A stretch of DNA of 64,000 nt from Comamonadaceae bacterium. Its GTDB lineage: Bacteria; Pseudomonadota; Gammaproteobacteria; Burkholderiales; Burkholderiaceae_C. Shown here in pieces: positions 43,958 to 54,687 of this stretch. Every line of letters begins with the position of its first letter. The first letter of the stretch is position 1. The notes below the pieces were generated by a model. That model ran no database searches, was not told the origin of the DNA, and was given only the letters and a program-made list of their open reading frames with translations. The stretch lies in contig CANGDZ010000005.1 in assembly GCA_947452785.1 (NCBI GenBank), positions 23,782 through 87,781 of the forward strand, written 5' to 3'. A program made the position numbers and the translations under genes.

Positions 43958-44935
43958 ATGAAAAGACGCGCATTGGTTCTGACCCTCACTGGCCTGCTGG
44001 CCGCTTGTGGCTTAGGTTCTGCAGGGGCTCAGGCGCCGGCCTACCCCGGCAAACCCATTCGCTTGGTGGTGCCGTTTCCTGCGGGGGGGGCGACCGATAT
44101 TTTTGCGCGCACTTTGTCGCAAAAACTGGCTGAAAAAATCGGCGCCTCGTTGGTGGTGGACAACAAGCCCGGCGCTGGCGGCACCTTGGGCTCAGACATG
44201 GTGGCCAAGGCCGCGCCTGATGGCTATACCTTGCTCCTGGCCACTTCCAGCACGCATTCCATCGGCCCCAATTTGAACCCCAAAATGCCTTATGACGCGG
44301 TGCGCGACTTCACGCCCATCGGTCAGGTCGGCTTGGCGCCAAGCATCATGCTGGTGCCCAATTCGTCGCCAGCGCATACGGTACAAGAGTGGATTGATTA
44401 CGCGCGCAAGAATCCGGGGCGTTTGAACTACGCCTCCAGCGGCAACGGCACCATCGTGCAGCTGACGGCCGAATTATTCAAAGCCCAGGCAGGGTTGTTT
44501 GTGGTGCACATCCCCTACAAAGGCACGGCCTTGGCCATGCCCGATTTGATCAGTGGCAAAGTGGACGTGTTGTTCGACTCATTGCCCACCGGTTTGCCCC
44601 ATGTGCGCGATGGCCGCTTGCGCGCCTTGGGCGTGACCACGGCGCAGCGCACGCCGTTGGCCCCCGGCGTGCCGTCGATTTCCGAGGTGTTGCCGGGTTA
44701 CGAGTCCACCACCTGGTTCGGCCTGTTTGGGCCGCAAGGCCTGCGTCCGGAACTGGTCAGCCGCATCAACACAGCGGCCAACCAAGCCCTCAAGGACCCC
44801 GAGGTGGCCGAGAAGCTGCAAAGGCTAGGCATTGAGGCCTTGGGTGGCACGCCCGCGCAATTCACCACCATGCTGGCCAGCGAGTCGGCCAAGTGGAAAA
44901 AAATCATCAACGAACGCAAAATTTCTCTGGACTGA
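43958..44935 (+). CDS. Bug/TctC-family tripartite transporter substrate-binding protein
   Basis: 325 residues from the ATG at 43958. A signal peptide (MKRRALVLTLTGLLAA...AGAQA) is followed by YPGKPIRLVVPFPAGGATD, the hallmark of Bug proteins, then NKPGAGGTLGSDMVAKA. It ends with the standard LQRLGIEALGGTPAQF region. It is a likely partner of TctA/TctB. The decayed fragment at 8282 belongs to the same family. Confidence 0.95.
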   Translation: MKRRALVLTLTGLLAACGLGSAGAQAPAYPGKPIRLVVPFPAGGATDIFARTLSQKLAEKIGASLVVDNKPGAGGTLGSDMVAKAAPDGYTLLLATSSTHSIGPNLNPKMPYDAVRDFTPIGQVGLAPSIMLVPNSSPAHTVQEWIDYARKNPGRLNYASSGNGTIVQLTAELFKAQAGLFVVHIPYKGTALAMPDLISGKVDVLFDSLPTGLPHVRDGRLRALGVTTAQRTPLAPGVPSISEVLPGYESTTWFGLFGPQGLRPELVSRINTAANQALKDPEVAEKLQRLGIEALGGTPAQFTTMLASESAKWKKIINERKISLD

Positions 44936-44941
44936 CCGAGC

Positions 44942-46564
44942 ATGACTTTCAATTTCAACGCCCCCTACAGCAGCACGCGTTTGCCGCTGTTTGCACGCAA
45001 CGTGGTCTCCACCTCACACCCGCTCGCGGCGCAAGCCGGTTTGCGCATGATGCTAAAAGGCGGCAACGCGGTGGACGCGGCCGTGGCCGCTGCCGCCACG
45101 CTCACGCTCACTGAGCCGGTGAGCAACGGTCTGGGGTCCGATGCCTTTTGTATTTTGTGGGATGGCCAGCAACTGCACGGTTTGAACGCCTCTGGCTGCG
45201 CACCGCAAACATGGACGCCCGATTATTTCAAGCGCAAATACGGCGCCGATGTGGCCACACCGCCCAAGCGCGGATTTGACTCGGTGACCGTGCCCGGCGC
45301 GGTGAGCAGCTGGGTGGCGCTGAGTGAGCGCTTTGGCAAACTGCCGTTTGCCGACTTGATGGAGCCGGCCATTGAGATTGCCGAGCGCGGTTATTTGCTG
45401 CCTGTAGTGGTGCAGCAAAAATGGGCGGCGGCCACGCCCGAATTACAATCCCTGCCCGGCTTTGCCGAGAGTTTTTTGCCCTGGGGCCGTGCGCCCAACG
45501 TGGGCGAGTTGTTTCAGTTCAAAGCAGCGGCCCGCGGTTTGCGCGCGATTGCCGAAAGCAAAGGCCAGGCCTTTTACGGCGGTGAAATTGCGCAGGCCAT
45601 TGAACGCTTCAGCGCGCAGCACGGCGGCACTTTGACGGCCAAAGATTTTGCGGACTACCGCCCCGAATGGGTCACGCCGATTGCGCAAAACTACCGCGGC
45701 TATACCCTGCACGAGATCCCGCCCAACGGCCAAGGCATTGCCGCGCTGATTGCCTTGGGCATCTTGGAACACTTTGATGTGGCGGGCTTGCCGGTGGACG
45801 GCGTGGATTCGCAGCATCTGCAAATCGAAGCCATGAAGCTGGCGTTTGCCGACGTGTACCGCTATGTGGCCGACCCCGGCTCCATGGAAGTGACGCCCGC
45901 GCAAATGCTGAACCCGGCGTACCTCGCCAGTCGCGCCAAGTTGATTCAATTTGACAAGGCGCAAGATTTTGGCGCGGGCAATCCGGTCAAAGGCGGCACG
46001 ATTTACCTGACAGCCGCTGACGAGAACGGCATGATGGTCAGTTTCATTCAAAGTAACTACATGGGCTTTGGCTCTGGCTGCGTCGAGCCGCAGTTTGGCG
46101 TGAGTTTGCAAAACCGGGGCCACGGCTTCAACGTGCAAGCCGGCGGCTTGAATCCGGCCAACTTGGTAGCACCGGGCAAACGCCCGTTTCACACCATCAT
46201 CCCGGCGTTCTTGACCAAAGACGGACAGCCGGTGATGAGTTATGGCGTGATGGGCGCCAATATGCAACCGCAAGGCCATATGCAAACGCTGGTGCGCATG
46301 TTGGATTACGGGCAAAACCCGCAAGCCGCTTGTGACGCACCGCGCTGGCGCTACAACGCGGGTTATTCGATCAACGTCGAAGCCGCCATGCATGCGCCCA
46401 CGGTGCAAGGCCTGGCCAGTCGAGGTCACCAAATGGATGTGATCAACGACTCCTACCAAGACTTTGGCGCTGGCCAGTTCATTTGGCGCATGGGCGACCC
46501 CAAAGTCCACGGTTACGTCGCCGCAAGTGATGCACGGCGTGATGGGCAGGCGGTCGGGTTTTGA
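44942..46564 (+). CDS. Gamma-glutamyltransferase family protein (Ntn hydrolase)
   Basis: 540 residues, likely a self-cleaving Ntn hydrolase. Conserved parts include STSHPLAAQAGLRMMLKGG, NAVDAAVAAAATL and the putative nucleophile region KGGTIYLTAADENG, where the Thr would start the small subunit. No signal peptide is seen, unlike many periplasmic GGTs. It could act on gamma-glutamyl compounds or cephalosporin-like amides. It lies 6 bp after the Bug gene and is coupled to the hydrolase that follows. Confidence 0.9.
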   Translation: MTFNFNAPYSSTRLPLFARNVVSTSHPLAAQAGLRMMLKGGNAVDAAVAAAATLTLTEPVSNGLGSDAFCILWDGQQLHGLNASGCAPQTWTPDYFKRKYGADVATPPKRGFDSVTVPGAVSSWVALSERFGKLPFADLMEPAIEIAERGYLLPVVVQQKWAAATPELQSLPGFAESFLPWGRAPNVGELFQFKAAARGLRAIAESKGQAFYGGEIAQAIERFSAQHGGTLTAKDFADYRPEWVTPIAQNYRGYTLHEIPPNGQGIAALIALGILEHFDVAGLPVDGVDSQHLQIEAMKLAFADVYRYVADPGSMEVTPAQMLNPAYLASRAKLIQFDKAQDFGAGNPVKGGTIYLTAADENGMMVSFIQSNYMGFGSGCVEPQFGVSLQNRGHGFNVQAGGLNPANLVAPGKRPFHTIIPAFLTKDGQPVMSYGVMGANMQPQGHMQTLVRMLDYGQNPQAACDAPRWRYNAGYSINVEAAMHAPTVQGLASRGHQMDVINDSYQDFGAGQFIWRMGDPKVHGYVAASDARRDGQAVGF

Positions 46565-47364
46565 GGCAAAGCCACAAGTTGGGGCTGACCGCGTTGCTGT
46601 GGGGTGCGCTGGGAACCCTCGCGACCCTGCCTAGCCAGGCGCAACCTGTCCCTTGTGGCGTGGTGCTGCTGCATGGCAAATGGGGTATGCCGCAATCGCC
46701 GTATTTAAAAACGGTGGTGCAAAAAATTGAACCGGTCTGCCAGATCACCTTGCTTGAGATGCCTTGGTCGCGTCTGCGTCTGTACGACCGCCCCTATACC
46801 GATGCCTTGGCGCAAATCCAGCAAGCGGTGACCCAACTGCGGCAATCGGGCGTGTCGTGGGTGGCCGTGGGCGGCCAAAGTTTTGGCGCTAACGCATCCT
46901 TAGCTTACATGGCGCAAATGGGCGATGTGGATGCAGTCCTTCCGATGGCCGCTGGCCACGTGCCCGAGAGTTTTATTCAACTGCCTGATATTCGGCGCGC
47001 GGTGGATGAAGCCCAGCAAAAAGTGGATGCTGGCCAAGGCGGTGCCATGGTGGAGATGACCGATATGAACCAGGGCCAACGCAAGCCGGTCAAAGCGCCG
47101 GCCGCAGCCCTGTGGAGCTATTTCAATCCGCAAGGATGGGGCAATATGGCCCTCAGCGCACAGTCCTTTCGCAAGCCTGTGCCGGTGTTTTGGGCTATAG
47201 GCACCCTGGACCCGCTTTACCCGGTGGGTTCGGCCGAGATTTACCGGCAACTGCCCGTGCACCCCGACAGTCGGTATCTGGTGGTGCGCGCCGATCATGC
47301 CCATACACCCGAGGTGGCGGCTGATGAATTGGTGGCCTGGTTGCGAGCCCGAACGGGGCATTGA
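46561..47364 (+). CDS. Exported alpha/beta hydrolase
   Basis: 267 residues from a TTG start that overlaps the GGT stop (TTGA). A signal peptide (LGLTALLWGALGTLATLPSQAQ) is present. The oxyanion region LLHGKWGMP and nucleophile motif GGQSFGAN (G-x-S-x-G) are intact; a histidine in RADHAHTPE fits the base. Substrate is unknown. It is part of the Bug-ggt operon. Confidence 0.75.
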   Translation: MRQSHKLGLTALLWGALGTLATLPSQAQPVPCGVVLLHGKWGMPQSPYLKTVVQKIEPVCQITLLEMPWSRLRLYDRPYTDALAQIQQAVTQLRQSGVSWVAVGGQSFGANASLAYMAQMGDVDAVLPMAAGHVPESFIQLPDIRRAVDEAQQKVDAGQGGAMVEMTDMNQGQRKPVKAPAAALWSYFNPQGWGNMALSAQSFRKPVPVFWAIGTLDPLYPVGSAEIYRQLPVHPDSRYLVVRADHAHTPEVAADELVAWLRARTGH

Positions 47365-47367
47365 GCG

Positions 47368-48267
47368 ATGACACGTAAAGCTGTGCCCCAACTCACCACC
47401 GGTCTGATCCTGGCCGCCGTCGGCTCCATTGCTTTCAGCGGCAAAGCCATCATTGCCAAACTGGCTTATCGCCATGGGGTGGATGCCGTGACCTTGGTCA
47501 TGCTGCGCATGCTGTTTGCTTTGCCCTTGTTTGTGCTGATGGCGTGGTGGGCCGGGCGCGGCAAGGCCGCGCTGACACAGAAAGATTTCTTAGGTATTTT
47601 GGGGCTGGGCTTCATCGGCTATTACCTGTCGAGCTACCTTGATTTTTTGGGGCTGGAGTACATCAGCGCTTCGTTTGAGCGTTTGATTTTGTATTTAAAT
47701 CCCACCTTGGTGTTGTTGCTGGGTTGGGTGCTTTACCAACGTCGCATTGCCCGCAGGCAAGCGCTGGCCATGGCGGTCAGCTACAGCGGCGTGCTGTTGG
47801 TGTTTGGCCATGAACTGAGTTTGAGCGGCTCCCATGCACTGCTGGGTGCGGCCTTGGTGCTGGGCAGCGCCTTGACCTACGCGGTGTACCTGACCTACAG
47901 CGGCCAACTGGTGCAGCGCCTGGGCTCCTTGCGCCTGGCCGGTTGGGCCACCTCGGTGGCCTGTTTGTTTTGCATCGGTCAGTTTATGCTGCTGCGGCCC
48001 CTGTCCTTAGAGGCGGTGGCGCCGCAGGTGCTGTGGTTGTCGCTGCTTAATGCCACGGCTTGCACGGTGCTGCCGGTGCTCTTGGTGATGATGGCGATTG
48101 AGCGGATTGGACCGGGTTTGACGGCGCAAACCGGCATGATCGGTCCGATGTCTACCGTCACCATGGGTGTGCTGTTGTTGGACGAGCCCTTCACGGTTTG
48201 GATTGTGCTGGGCACGATTTTGGTGATGAGTGGTGTTTTTTGGGTCACGCGCCCCGTGCGCGTGTGA
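47368..48267 (+). CDS. EamA/DMT-family inner-membrane transporter
   Basis: 299 residues with ten helices in two EamA repeats (AAVGSIAFSGKAIIAKLAYR; LGSALTYAVYLTYSGQL). Members export small metabolites or amino acids. It starts three bases after the hydrolase stop. No substrate can be inferred. Confidence 0.88.
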   Translation: MTRKAVPQLTTGLILAAVGSIAFSGKAIIAKLAYRHGVDAVTLVMLRMLFALPLFVLMAWWAGRGKAALTQKDFLGILGLGFIGYYLSSYLDFLGLEYISASFERLILYLNPTLVLLLGWVLYQRRIARRQALAMAVSYSGVLLVFGHELSLSGSHALLGAALVLGSALTYAVYLTYSGQLVQRLGSLRLAGWATSVACLFCIGQFMLLRPLSLEAVAPQVLWLSLLNATACTVLPVLLVMMAIERIGPGLTAQTGMIGPMSTVTMGVLLLDEPFTVWIVLGTILVMSGVFWVTRPVRV

Positions 48268-48289
48268 AGTCTTATTCAAGGAGATCGAT

Positions 48290-49090
48290 ATGGACTTAGG
48301 TATTGCAGGCAAATGGGCATTGGTAGGTGGCGCGAGCAAAGGGCTCGGCTGGGGCTGTGCCCGCGCTTTGGCGCATGAGGGTGTGAACGTGGTCATGGTG
48401 GCACGCGGCGCAGAGGTGTTGAACGCCACGGTGGCCAAGTTGCAAGCCGAAGTCGGCCCGAACGTGAAACTGATTGCGGTGGCGGTCGACATCACCACCG
48501 TGGCCGGTCGCGAAGCGGTATTTGCCGTGGCAGGGGGGCCTGGCAAAAACTTCGACATCGTGGTGACCAATGCGGGCGGCCCACCGCCTGGCGATTTCCG
48601 CGACTGGGACCGTGATGCGTGGATCAAAGCGATTGACGCCAACATGCTCACGCCGATCGATTTGATCAAAGCCACGGTGGACGGCATGGCGGCGCGTGGT
48701 TTTGGTCGCATCGTCAACATCACCTCCAGCTCAGTGAAATCACCCATCGATGTGCTGGGCCTGTCCAACGGAGCGCGCAGTGGTTTAACCGGTTTTGTGG
48801 CCGGCACTTCGCGCAGCAAAATCGCCTCACAAGGGGTGACCATCAACAACTTGCTGCCAGGCCGATTCGATACCGACCGCATCCGTGCCACCTTGCCGGC
48901 CATGGCCGAAAAAGCGGGCAAGACCGTCGAGGAAATGCGTGTCATTCAACAAGCGCAAATTCCGGCCGGTCGCTATGGCAACCCTGAGGAGTTCGGTGCG
49001 ATCTGTGCCTTCTTGTGCAGCCAGCACGCCGCGTATCTGACGGGACAAAACGTGTTGGCCGACGGCGGCGCTTACCCCGGCACCTACTGA
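48290..49090 (+). CDS. SDR-like oxidoreductase lacking the canonical Tyr-Lys pair
   Basis: 266 residues from the ATG at 48290, preceded by AAGGAG. The cofactor motif VGGASKGLGWGCARAL is a variant, and the catalytic YxxxK is replaced by GLSNGARSG after ITSSSVKSP. This matches the divergent beta-ketoacyl-reductase-like SDR subgroup known to lack a perfect catalytic tetrad. It may bind cofactor without standard SDR chemistry. The N-terminal frame overlapping the previous gene is not used. Confidence 0.85.
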   Translation: MDLGIAGKWALVGGASKGLGWGCARALAHEGVNVVMVARGAEVLNATVAKLQAEVGPNVKLIAVAVDITTVAGREAVFAVAGGPGKNFDIVVTNAGGPPPGDFRDWDRDAWIKAIDANMLTPIDLIKATVDGMAARGFGRIVNITSSSVKSPIDVLGLSNGARSGLTGFVAGTSRSKIASQGVTINNLLPGRFDTDRIRATLPAMAEKAGKTVEEMRVIQQAQIPAGRYGNPEEFGAICAFLCSQHAAYLTGQNVLADGGAYPGTY

Positions 49091-49149
49091 GTTGCGCGGA
49101 CAGGATTTTGGCGCTGCATCAAAGCAGCGCTGAAATTCATCGCCGGTGT

Positions 49150-50049
49150 TCACCGCCTGGATGAGACGAGGATGCCGCCCACAATCAGCGCAAAGGCGAG
49201 TGCGTGATACAGGTGTGGTAATTCGCCCAGAAAGGCGGCCGACAACAAGGCGGCAAACAGCGGTGTGAGGTTGGAGAAAAACCCGGCCACGGCAGGGCCA
49301 GCGCGTTGCACGCCTTCGCCCCAGCACCGGTAAGCCAGCACGGCAGGACCGATGGCGACAAAAGCCAAGGCACTGGCCAAAGGCCAGCCCCAGGTGATGT
49401 GGGCATCCGTGAGGCTCCATTCGGCGGCGGCAAAAGTGCCAGACCAGCCCAAACCAAAGACCACCTGAGCCATCAAAAAAGCCGCCCAGTTCTGGCGTAA
49501 AGCCTCCGGTTCATCACGACGAGTGAGCAGCCAACTGTACAAGGCCCAGCTGGCGGTGGCGAACAAGACGTAGATATCACCCATCACGAATTCGACCTTC
49601 AGCAACTGCGCCCATTCACCGCGGCAAAGCACCACAGCCACACCCGTGATGGACAGCAAGGCCCCGGCCAGTTGCGGCATGCGCACAGGCGCTTTGAAGA
49701 ACAGGGCGCCCAAGATCAGCATGAATACCGGCGTGCTGGAAGCCACCAGGGTCACGTTCAAGGGCGTGGAGGTTTGCAAAGCCAGGTACTGCAGCGCGTT
49801 GTAGCAGCCCACGCCCAGCAAACTCAGCACCCCAAAGCGACGCCAATGGGACCACAGACCGCTGCCCGAGCGAAACACGGGATAGGCCAAGGGCAGCAAA
49901 ATGAAAAACGCCACGACCCAACGTAAAAAGTTCAAGGTGATCGGTGGCACCAAGGGGCCCACCAGGCGGCCCACCACCGCATTGCCCGCCCATAAAAGGG
50001 GTGGAATGGTGAGCAAGAGTGCGGTGCGTAGCGCCAGTTTCTGTGTCAT
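49150..50049 (-). CDS. EamA/DMT-family inner-membrane transporter
   Basis: 299 residues from the ATG at 50049, ten helices. The N-terminus TIPPLLWAGNAVVGR and the second repeat (GDIYVLFATASWALYSWLLT) are typical. It converges on the SDR gene and is divergent from the quinone oxidoreductase. Substrate unknown. Confidence 0.9.
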   Translation of the reverse strand: MTQKLALRTALLLTIPPLLWAGNAVVGRLVGPLVPPITLNFLRWVVAFFILLPLAYPVFRSGSGLWSHWRRFGVLSLLGVGCYNALQYLALQTSTPLNVTLVASSTPVFMLILGALFFKAPVRMPQLAGALLSITGVAVVLCRGEWAQLLKVEFVMGDIYVLFATASWALYSWLLTRRDEPEALRQNWAAFLMAQVVFGLGWSGTFAAAEWSLTDAHITWGWPLASALAFVAIGPAVLAYRCWGEGVQRAGPAVAGFFSNLTPLFAALLSAAFLGELPHLYHALAFALIVGGILVSSRR

Positions 50050-50170
50050 GCGCGCGACTGTAACGCTTAGGCGCCAAGGGCGCTGTCGCACGCGAACCCT
50101 TATTTCGTGGCACAGTCACGCGAGCGTCGTTTTTAAACCCTCTTAAACCCCCCATCTGCCGGAGATTCAC

Positions 50171-51154
50171 ATGAGCTTGACCGTCCAAATTGCCCAACAT
50201 GGTGGCCCCGAAGAAATGAAATTGGTGGACTTGCCTGTGGGCCAGCCCGGCCCCGGGCAAATTCGCATTCGCCATAAAGCCATTGGCCTGAACTTCATTG
50301 ACGTATACCAACGCGCTGGTTTGTACGCCATGCCCATGCCCCTGAGCTTGGGTATGGAAGCCTCCGGTATTGTCGAGGCGGTGGGCGAGGGCGTGATGCA
50401 CCTCAAAGTGGGCGACCGCGCGGCCTACGCCAGCAACCCACCCGGCAGCTACAGCGAAGAGCGTGTGATGCCCGCGCAAAGTGTGTGCAAACTGCCCGAT
50501 GCGATCAGCTTTGAAACCGGCGCGGCCATGATGCTCAAAGGCCTGACGGCGCAGTACCTGCTCAAGCGCACCTTGCCGCAAGGCGGCTTGAAAGCAGGCG
50601 ACTTTGTCTTGTTCCACGCCGCAGCCGGGGGCGTGGGCCTGATTGCTTGCCAATGGGCCAAGGCGCTGGGTTATCAGTTGATTGGCACGGCCGGCAGCGA
50701 TGCCAAGTGCCAACTGGCCAAAGACCATGGCGCCGCCTTCGTGATCAACTACAACACCGAAGACTTTGCAGCGCGCGTGAAAGAAATCACGGGCGGCAAG
50801 GGCGTGAAGGTGGTGTACGACTCGGTGGGCAAAGACACCTGGGATAAGTCCTTGGACTGCCTGATGCCCTTTGGTTTGATGGCCAGTTTTGGCAATGCCT
50901 CAGGCCCCGTGGCGCCGTTTGCCCCCGGTATGTTGGGCGGCAAAGGTTCGCTGTACGTGACGCGTCAAACACTGTTCACGCACATCTCGACCCGTGAGAG
51001 CACGCAAGAAATGGCTGACGAGTTGTTTGATGTGGTGGTCAGCGGCAAGGTGCACATCCGCATCGACCAGACCTACAAGCTGGCCGACATTGCCCAAGCC
51101 CACCGTGACTTGGAGGCCCGTAAAACCACGGGTTGCACCATCATCACGCTGTAA
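50171..51154 (+). CDS. qor: NADPH:quinone oxidoreductase (zeta-crystallin type MDR)
   Basis: 327 residues, zinc-free medium-chain dehydrogenase. IGLNFIDVYQRAGLYAMP and GMEASGIVEAVGEGV are characteristic, and the nucleotide-binding AAAGGVGLIACQWAK is intact. It reduces quinones with NADPH. A good ribosome-binding site (GGAG) precedes the start. Confidence 0.92.
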   Translation: MSLTVQIAQHGGPEEMKLVDLPVGQPGPGQIRIRHKAIGLNFIDVYQRAGLYAMPMPLSLGMEASGIVEAVGEGVMHLKVGDRAAYASNPPGSYSEERVMPAQSVCKLPDAISFETGAAMMLKGLTAQYLLKRTLPQGGLKAGDFVLFHAAAGGVGLIACQWAKALGYQLIGTAGSDAKCQLAKDHGAAFVINYNTEDFAARVKEITGGKGVKVVYDSVGKDTWDKSLDCLMPFGLMASFGNASGPVAPFAPGMLGGKGSLYVTRQTLFTHISTRESTQEMADELFDVVVSGKVHIRIDQTYKLADIAQAHRDLEARKTTGCTIITL

Positions 51155-51179
51155 AGCGCGATGATTGACTAAGATGGAT

Positions 51180-51686
51180 TCAACCTCGGCGAACGCGCAG
51201 CAGTTCGTCGAGGATCAGGCAGGCAGCGCCCAGCGTGATGGCGCTGTCGGCCAGATTGAACGCCGGGAAGTGGATGCCTGCGTAGTGAAAGTCCAAAAAG
51301 TCCACCACGTAACCGTACAACACACGGTCAATCACATTGCCCACAGCGCCGCCCAACACGCAGGCGATGGCAAAGCCAAACAGCTTTTGCCCGGCGTGCT
51401 TTTTCAAAAGCCAAACCATCAACAAAGCGGCCGCACTGCCCAGGCCGGTAAAGAACCAGCGTTGCCAGCCTCCGGCTTGCGCCAAGAAAGAAAAAGCCGC
51501 GCCGCTGTTGTGCACCCGCATCAGATTGAAAAACGAGGTTACCAGCGAGCTGTCGCCCAAGGCGAAACTGCCAATGATCAAAACCTTGGTGAACTGATCG
51601 GCCAGCAAGACCAGCAGGGCCAAGCCCAACCAGAGCCACAAGCTGTGGCTGGTATGGGCGAAGGAGCTTTTTGATTTTTTGGCCAT
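51180..51686 (-). CDS. lspA: Lipoprotein signal peptidase II
   Basis: Inner-membrane aspartic protease cleaving prolipoprotein signals, 168 residues from the ATG at 51686. Catalytic Asp residues lie in [14 protein letters not shown] and [11 protein letters not shown]. It follows ileS by 31 bp, giving the standard ribF-ileS-lspA order. Confidence 0.96.
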   Translation of the reverse strand: MAKKSKSSFAHTSHSLWLWLGLALLVLLADQFTKVLIIGSFALGDSSLVTSFFNLMRVHNSGAAFSFLAQAGGWQRWFFTGLGSAAALLMVWLLKKHAGQKLFGFAIACVLGGAVGNVIDRVLYGYVVDFLDFHYAGIHFPAFNLADSAITLGAACLILDELLRVRRG

Positions 51687-51717
51687 GGGCGTCTGGATCT
51701 CGGTTCTATGTCTCGGT

Positions 51718-54588
51718 TCAGGCGACGTGACGGATTTCACCGTCACCATACAGATTGCTGGTGCAACGGCCGCACAGCGTGGGGTGCGCGGCGTCCACGC
51801 CCACATCGGCCGCGTAGTGCCAGCAACGCTCGCATTTGGCATCGGCACTCACGGCGACCGTGGCAGACAGCGTGTCGCCCGCGGCCAGCGCCAGCACCGA
51901 GGTGATGAAGACAAACTTGGCGTCTTTTCCCAAGCTTTGCAACAAGGCCAGGTCTTGCGGGTTGGCGTGCACGGTGACATTGGCTTGCAAGGAGGAGCCG
52001 ACTTGGCCTTCGGCGCGCACGGTTTCAATGTCTTTGTTGACCAGGTCGCGGATCTCGCGGATGCGGCCCCACTTGGCCAGCAACTCGGTGTTGACGGTGC
52101 CCAAATCGATAAAGGTTTCCAAGAAGATGGACTCCGAGTTGCCGATCGCGCCCCAGGCTTCTTCTGCCGTGAAGCTCAAGAACGGCGCCATCCAGCGCAG
52201 CATGGCTTGGGTGATTTGGTAAAGCGCCGTTTGTGCGCTGCGGCGAGCCAGCGACTTGGGCGCGGTGGTGTACAGGCGGTCTTTAAGCACGTCCAAATAA
52301 AATGCGCCCAAGTCTTCTGAGCAATACAGCTGCAGCTTGGATACCACGGGGTGGAACTCGTAGGCATCAAAGTGGGCGCGGATGTCGGCTTGCAATTGTG
52401 CGGCGCGAGACAAGGCGTACTGGTCGATCTCCAGCAGGTCGTCAAAGGCCACGGTGTCGGTGGCCGGGTCAAAGTCGCTGACGTTGGCCATCAAGAAACG
52501 CAAGGTGTTGCGGATGCGGCGGTAGGCGTCGACCACGCGGGCCAAGATTTTGTCGTCGATATTCAAGTCGCCCGAGTAGTCGGTGGACGCGACCCACAGG
52601 CGCACGATTTCGGCGCCCATTTTGTCGGTCACTTCTTGCGGTGCCACGGTGTTGCCCAGGCTCTTGCTCATCTTGCGGCCTTGGCCATCTGTGGCAAAGC
52701 CGTGGGTCAATAGGCCTTTGTAGGGCGCGCGATCGTACAAGGCGCAGCCCAGCAGCAAGGAGCTGTGGAACCAGCCGCGATGCTGGTCATGGCCTTCCAA
52801 ATACAAGTCGGCTTCGGGGCTTGAATTGTCTGCTGAAGTGTGGAAGGGCGCTCGATCGTAAGCGTCTTTGTGGCTGCCGCGTAGCACGTGCTGGAAGGTC
52901 GAGCCCGAGTCGAACCAGACTTCCAAAATGTCGGTGCTCTTGCTGTAACTGGCGGCGTCGTCACCGGGCTGGTTCAGGATGTCTTCGGTGGTCACGCGGC
53001 TCCAGGCCTCGATGCCGCCTTGTTCCACGATGTCAGCGGCCTGGTCCAGGATGGCCATGGTGCGTGGGTGCAACTCGCCCGAGTCTTTGTGCAAGAAAAA
53101 GGGCACCGGCACGCCCCAAGAGCGTTGGCGCGAGATGCACCAGTCGGGGCGGTTGGCGATCATGTCGCGCAGACGGGTTTTACCGTTCTCAGGGTAGAAC
53201 TGGGTGTGTTCAATGGCAGCCAAGGCGAGTTGACGCAAAGTCTGTGGCGCTTTGTCCTTGGTGAACACGCCCGGGCCTTCGTCCATGCGGATGAACCACT
53301 GGGCCGCTGCGCGGTAGATCACCGGCGTTTTGTGGCGCCAGCAATGCGGGTAGCTGTGGGTGATGGTTTGCGTGGCCATCAAGCGGTCGGCATTTTTCAA
53401 CGCGTCCAAGATGACCGGCACAGCCTTCCAGATGTGCAGACCGCCGAACAGCGGAAATTCAGCGGCGTAAGCGCCGTTGCCTTGCACCGGGTTCAGGATG
53501 TCGTCGTATTTCAGGCCGTTGGCGATGCAGGAGTTAAAGTCATCCACGCCATAAGCCGGCGCGCTGTGCACGATGCCCGTGCCGTCGCCGTCGCTGACGT
53601 AATCGGCCAGGTACACGGGCGAGAGGCGTTGGTAACCGGCGTCCACGTTGAAGAGCGGGTGGCGAAAGTTCAGGCCACCGAGTTGTTCGCCCTTGGTCGT
53701 GGCCAACACTTGGCCTGAGAGGCCAAAGCGCTCCAGGCATTTGTCCACCAGCGACTCGGCCAGCACCAAACAGCCTTTGTCGGTCTGCACCAGCGCGTAA
53801 TTCAGTTCGGGGTGGGCGTTCAGCGCCTGGTTGGCCGGGATGGTCCAGGCGGTGGTGGTCCAGATCACGGCAAAGGCGCTCAAACCTTGTGGCAGTGCGG
53901 CCAAGCCAAAAGCGGCGGCCAGTTTCGCCGCGTCGTCGGTTTCAAAGGCCACGTCCAGGGTGTCGCTTTTTTTGTCGGCGTATTCGATTTCAAACTCGGC
54001 CAAAGATGAGCCGCAGTCGAAGCACCAGTAAACGGGCTTGAGGCCTCGGTACACAAAGCCGCGTTCGATCACGCGTTTGAAGGCGCGGATCTCTCCGGCC
54101 TCGTTGGCCGGATCCATGGTGCGGTAAGGCCGCTCCCAGTCGCCCAAGACGCCTAGGCGTTTGAAGTCTTCGCGTTGCTGGTTGATCTGCTCGGCGGCAA
54201 AGGCGCGGCTTTTGGCCTGCATGTCGTCACGGGTGAGTTTGCGGCCATGTAATTTTTCAATCGCGTTTTCGATCGGCAAACCGTGGCAGTCCCAGCCGGG
54301 AATGTATTGCGCATCAAAGCCCGCCAATTGCTTGGACTTGACGATCATATCTTTCAGCACTTTGTTCAGCGCATGGCCGATGTGCAACTGGCCGTTGGCA
54401 TAAGGCGGGCCGTCGTGCAGCACAAACAACGGTGCGCCTTGGCGCGCTACGCGCAGGCGCTTGTACAAACCTTCGCTGTTCCAGGTTTGGACCCAGCCCG
54501 GCTCGCGCTTGGGCAAGTCGCCCCGCATCGGAAACGGGGTGTCGGGCATGTTCAGGGTGGCGCGGTAATTCGTTTTGGCTTCAGACAT
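51718..54588 (-). CDS. ileS: Isoleucyl-tRNA synthetase
   Basis: 956 residues. The HIGH motif is in [21 protein letters not shown] is in [10 protein letters not shown], the editing domain is intact, and the C-terminal zinc finger has CERCW and CGRC. It charges tRNA-Ile in the cytoplasm. The gene lies between ribF and lspA. Confidence 0.98.
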   Translation of the reverse strand: MSEAKTNYRATLNMPDTPFPMRGDLPKREPGWVQTWNSEGLYKRLRVARQGAPLFVLHDGPPYANGQLHIGHALNKVLKDMIVKSKQLAGFDAQYIPGWDCHGLPIENAIEKLHGRKLTRDDMQAKSRAFAAEQINQQREDFKRLGVLGDWERPYRTMDPANEAGEIRAFKRVIERGFVYRGLKPVYWCFDCGSSLAEFEIEYADKKSDTLDVAFETDDAAKLAAAFGLAALPQGLSAFAVIWTTTAWTIPANQALNAHPELNYALVQTDKGCLVLAESLVDKCLERFGLSGQVLATTKGEQLGGLNFRHPLFNVDAGYQRLSPVYLADYVSDGDGTGIVHSAPAYGVDDFNSCIANGLKYDDILNPVQGNGAYAAEFPLFGGLHIWKAVPVILDALKNADRLMATQTITHSYPHCWRHKTPVIYRAAAQWFIRMDEGPGVFTKDKAPQTLRQLALAAIEHTQFYPENGKTRLRDMIANRPDWCISRQRSWGVPVPFFLHKDSGELHPRTMAILDQAADIVEQGGIEAWSRVTTEDILNQPGDDAASYSKSTDILEVWFDSGSTFQHVLRGSHKDAYDRAPFHTSADNSSPEADLYLEGHDQHRGWFHSSLLLGCALYDRAPYKGLLTHGFATDGQGRKMSKSLGNTVAPQEVTDKMGAEIVRLWVASTDYSGDLNIDDKILARVVDAYRRIRNTLRFLMANVSDFDPATDTVAFDDLLEIDQYALSRAAQLQADIRAHFDAYEFHPVVSKLQLYCSEDLGAFYLDVLKDRLYTTAPKSLARRSAQTALYQITQAMLRWMAPFLSFTAEEAWGAIGNSESIFLETFIDLGTVNTELLAKWGRIREIRDLVNKDIETVRAEGQVGSSLQANVTVHANPQDLALLQSLGKDAKFVFITSVLALAAGDTLSATVAVSADAKCERCWHYAADVGVDAAHPTLCGRCTSNLYGDGEIRHVA

Positions 54589-54687
54589 GGAAATCCATTA
54601 ATAAGGGCAGGGCTGTGCAAAGCGCAGCCGAGATCAGCAGGTGGTAACTTTGCGCCGGCGCAGCGCAGAGTCAGAGGCGGGCCAGGG

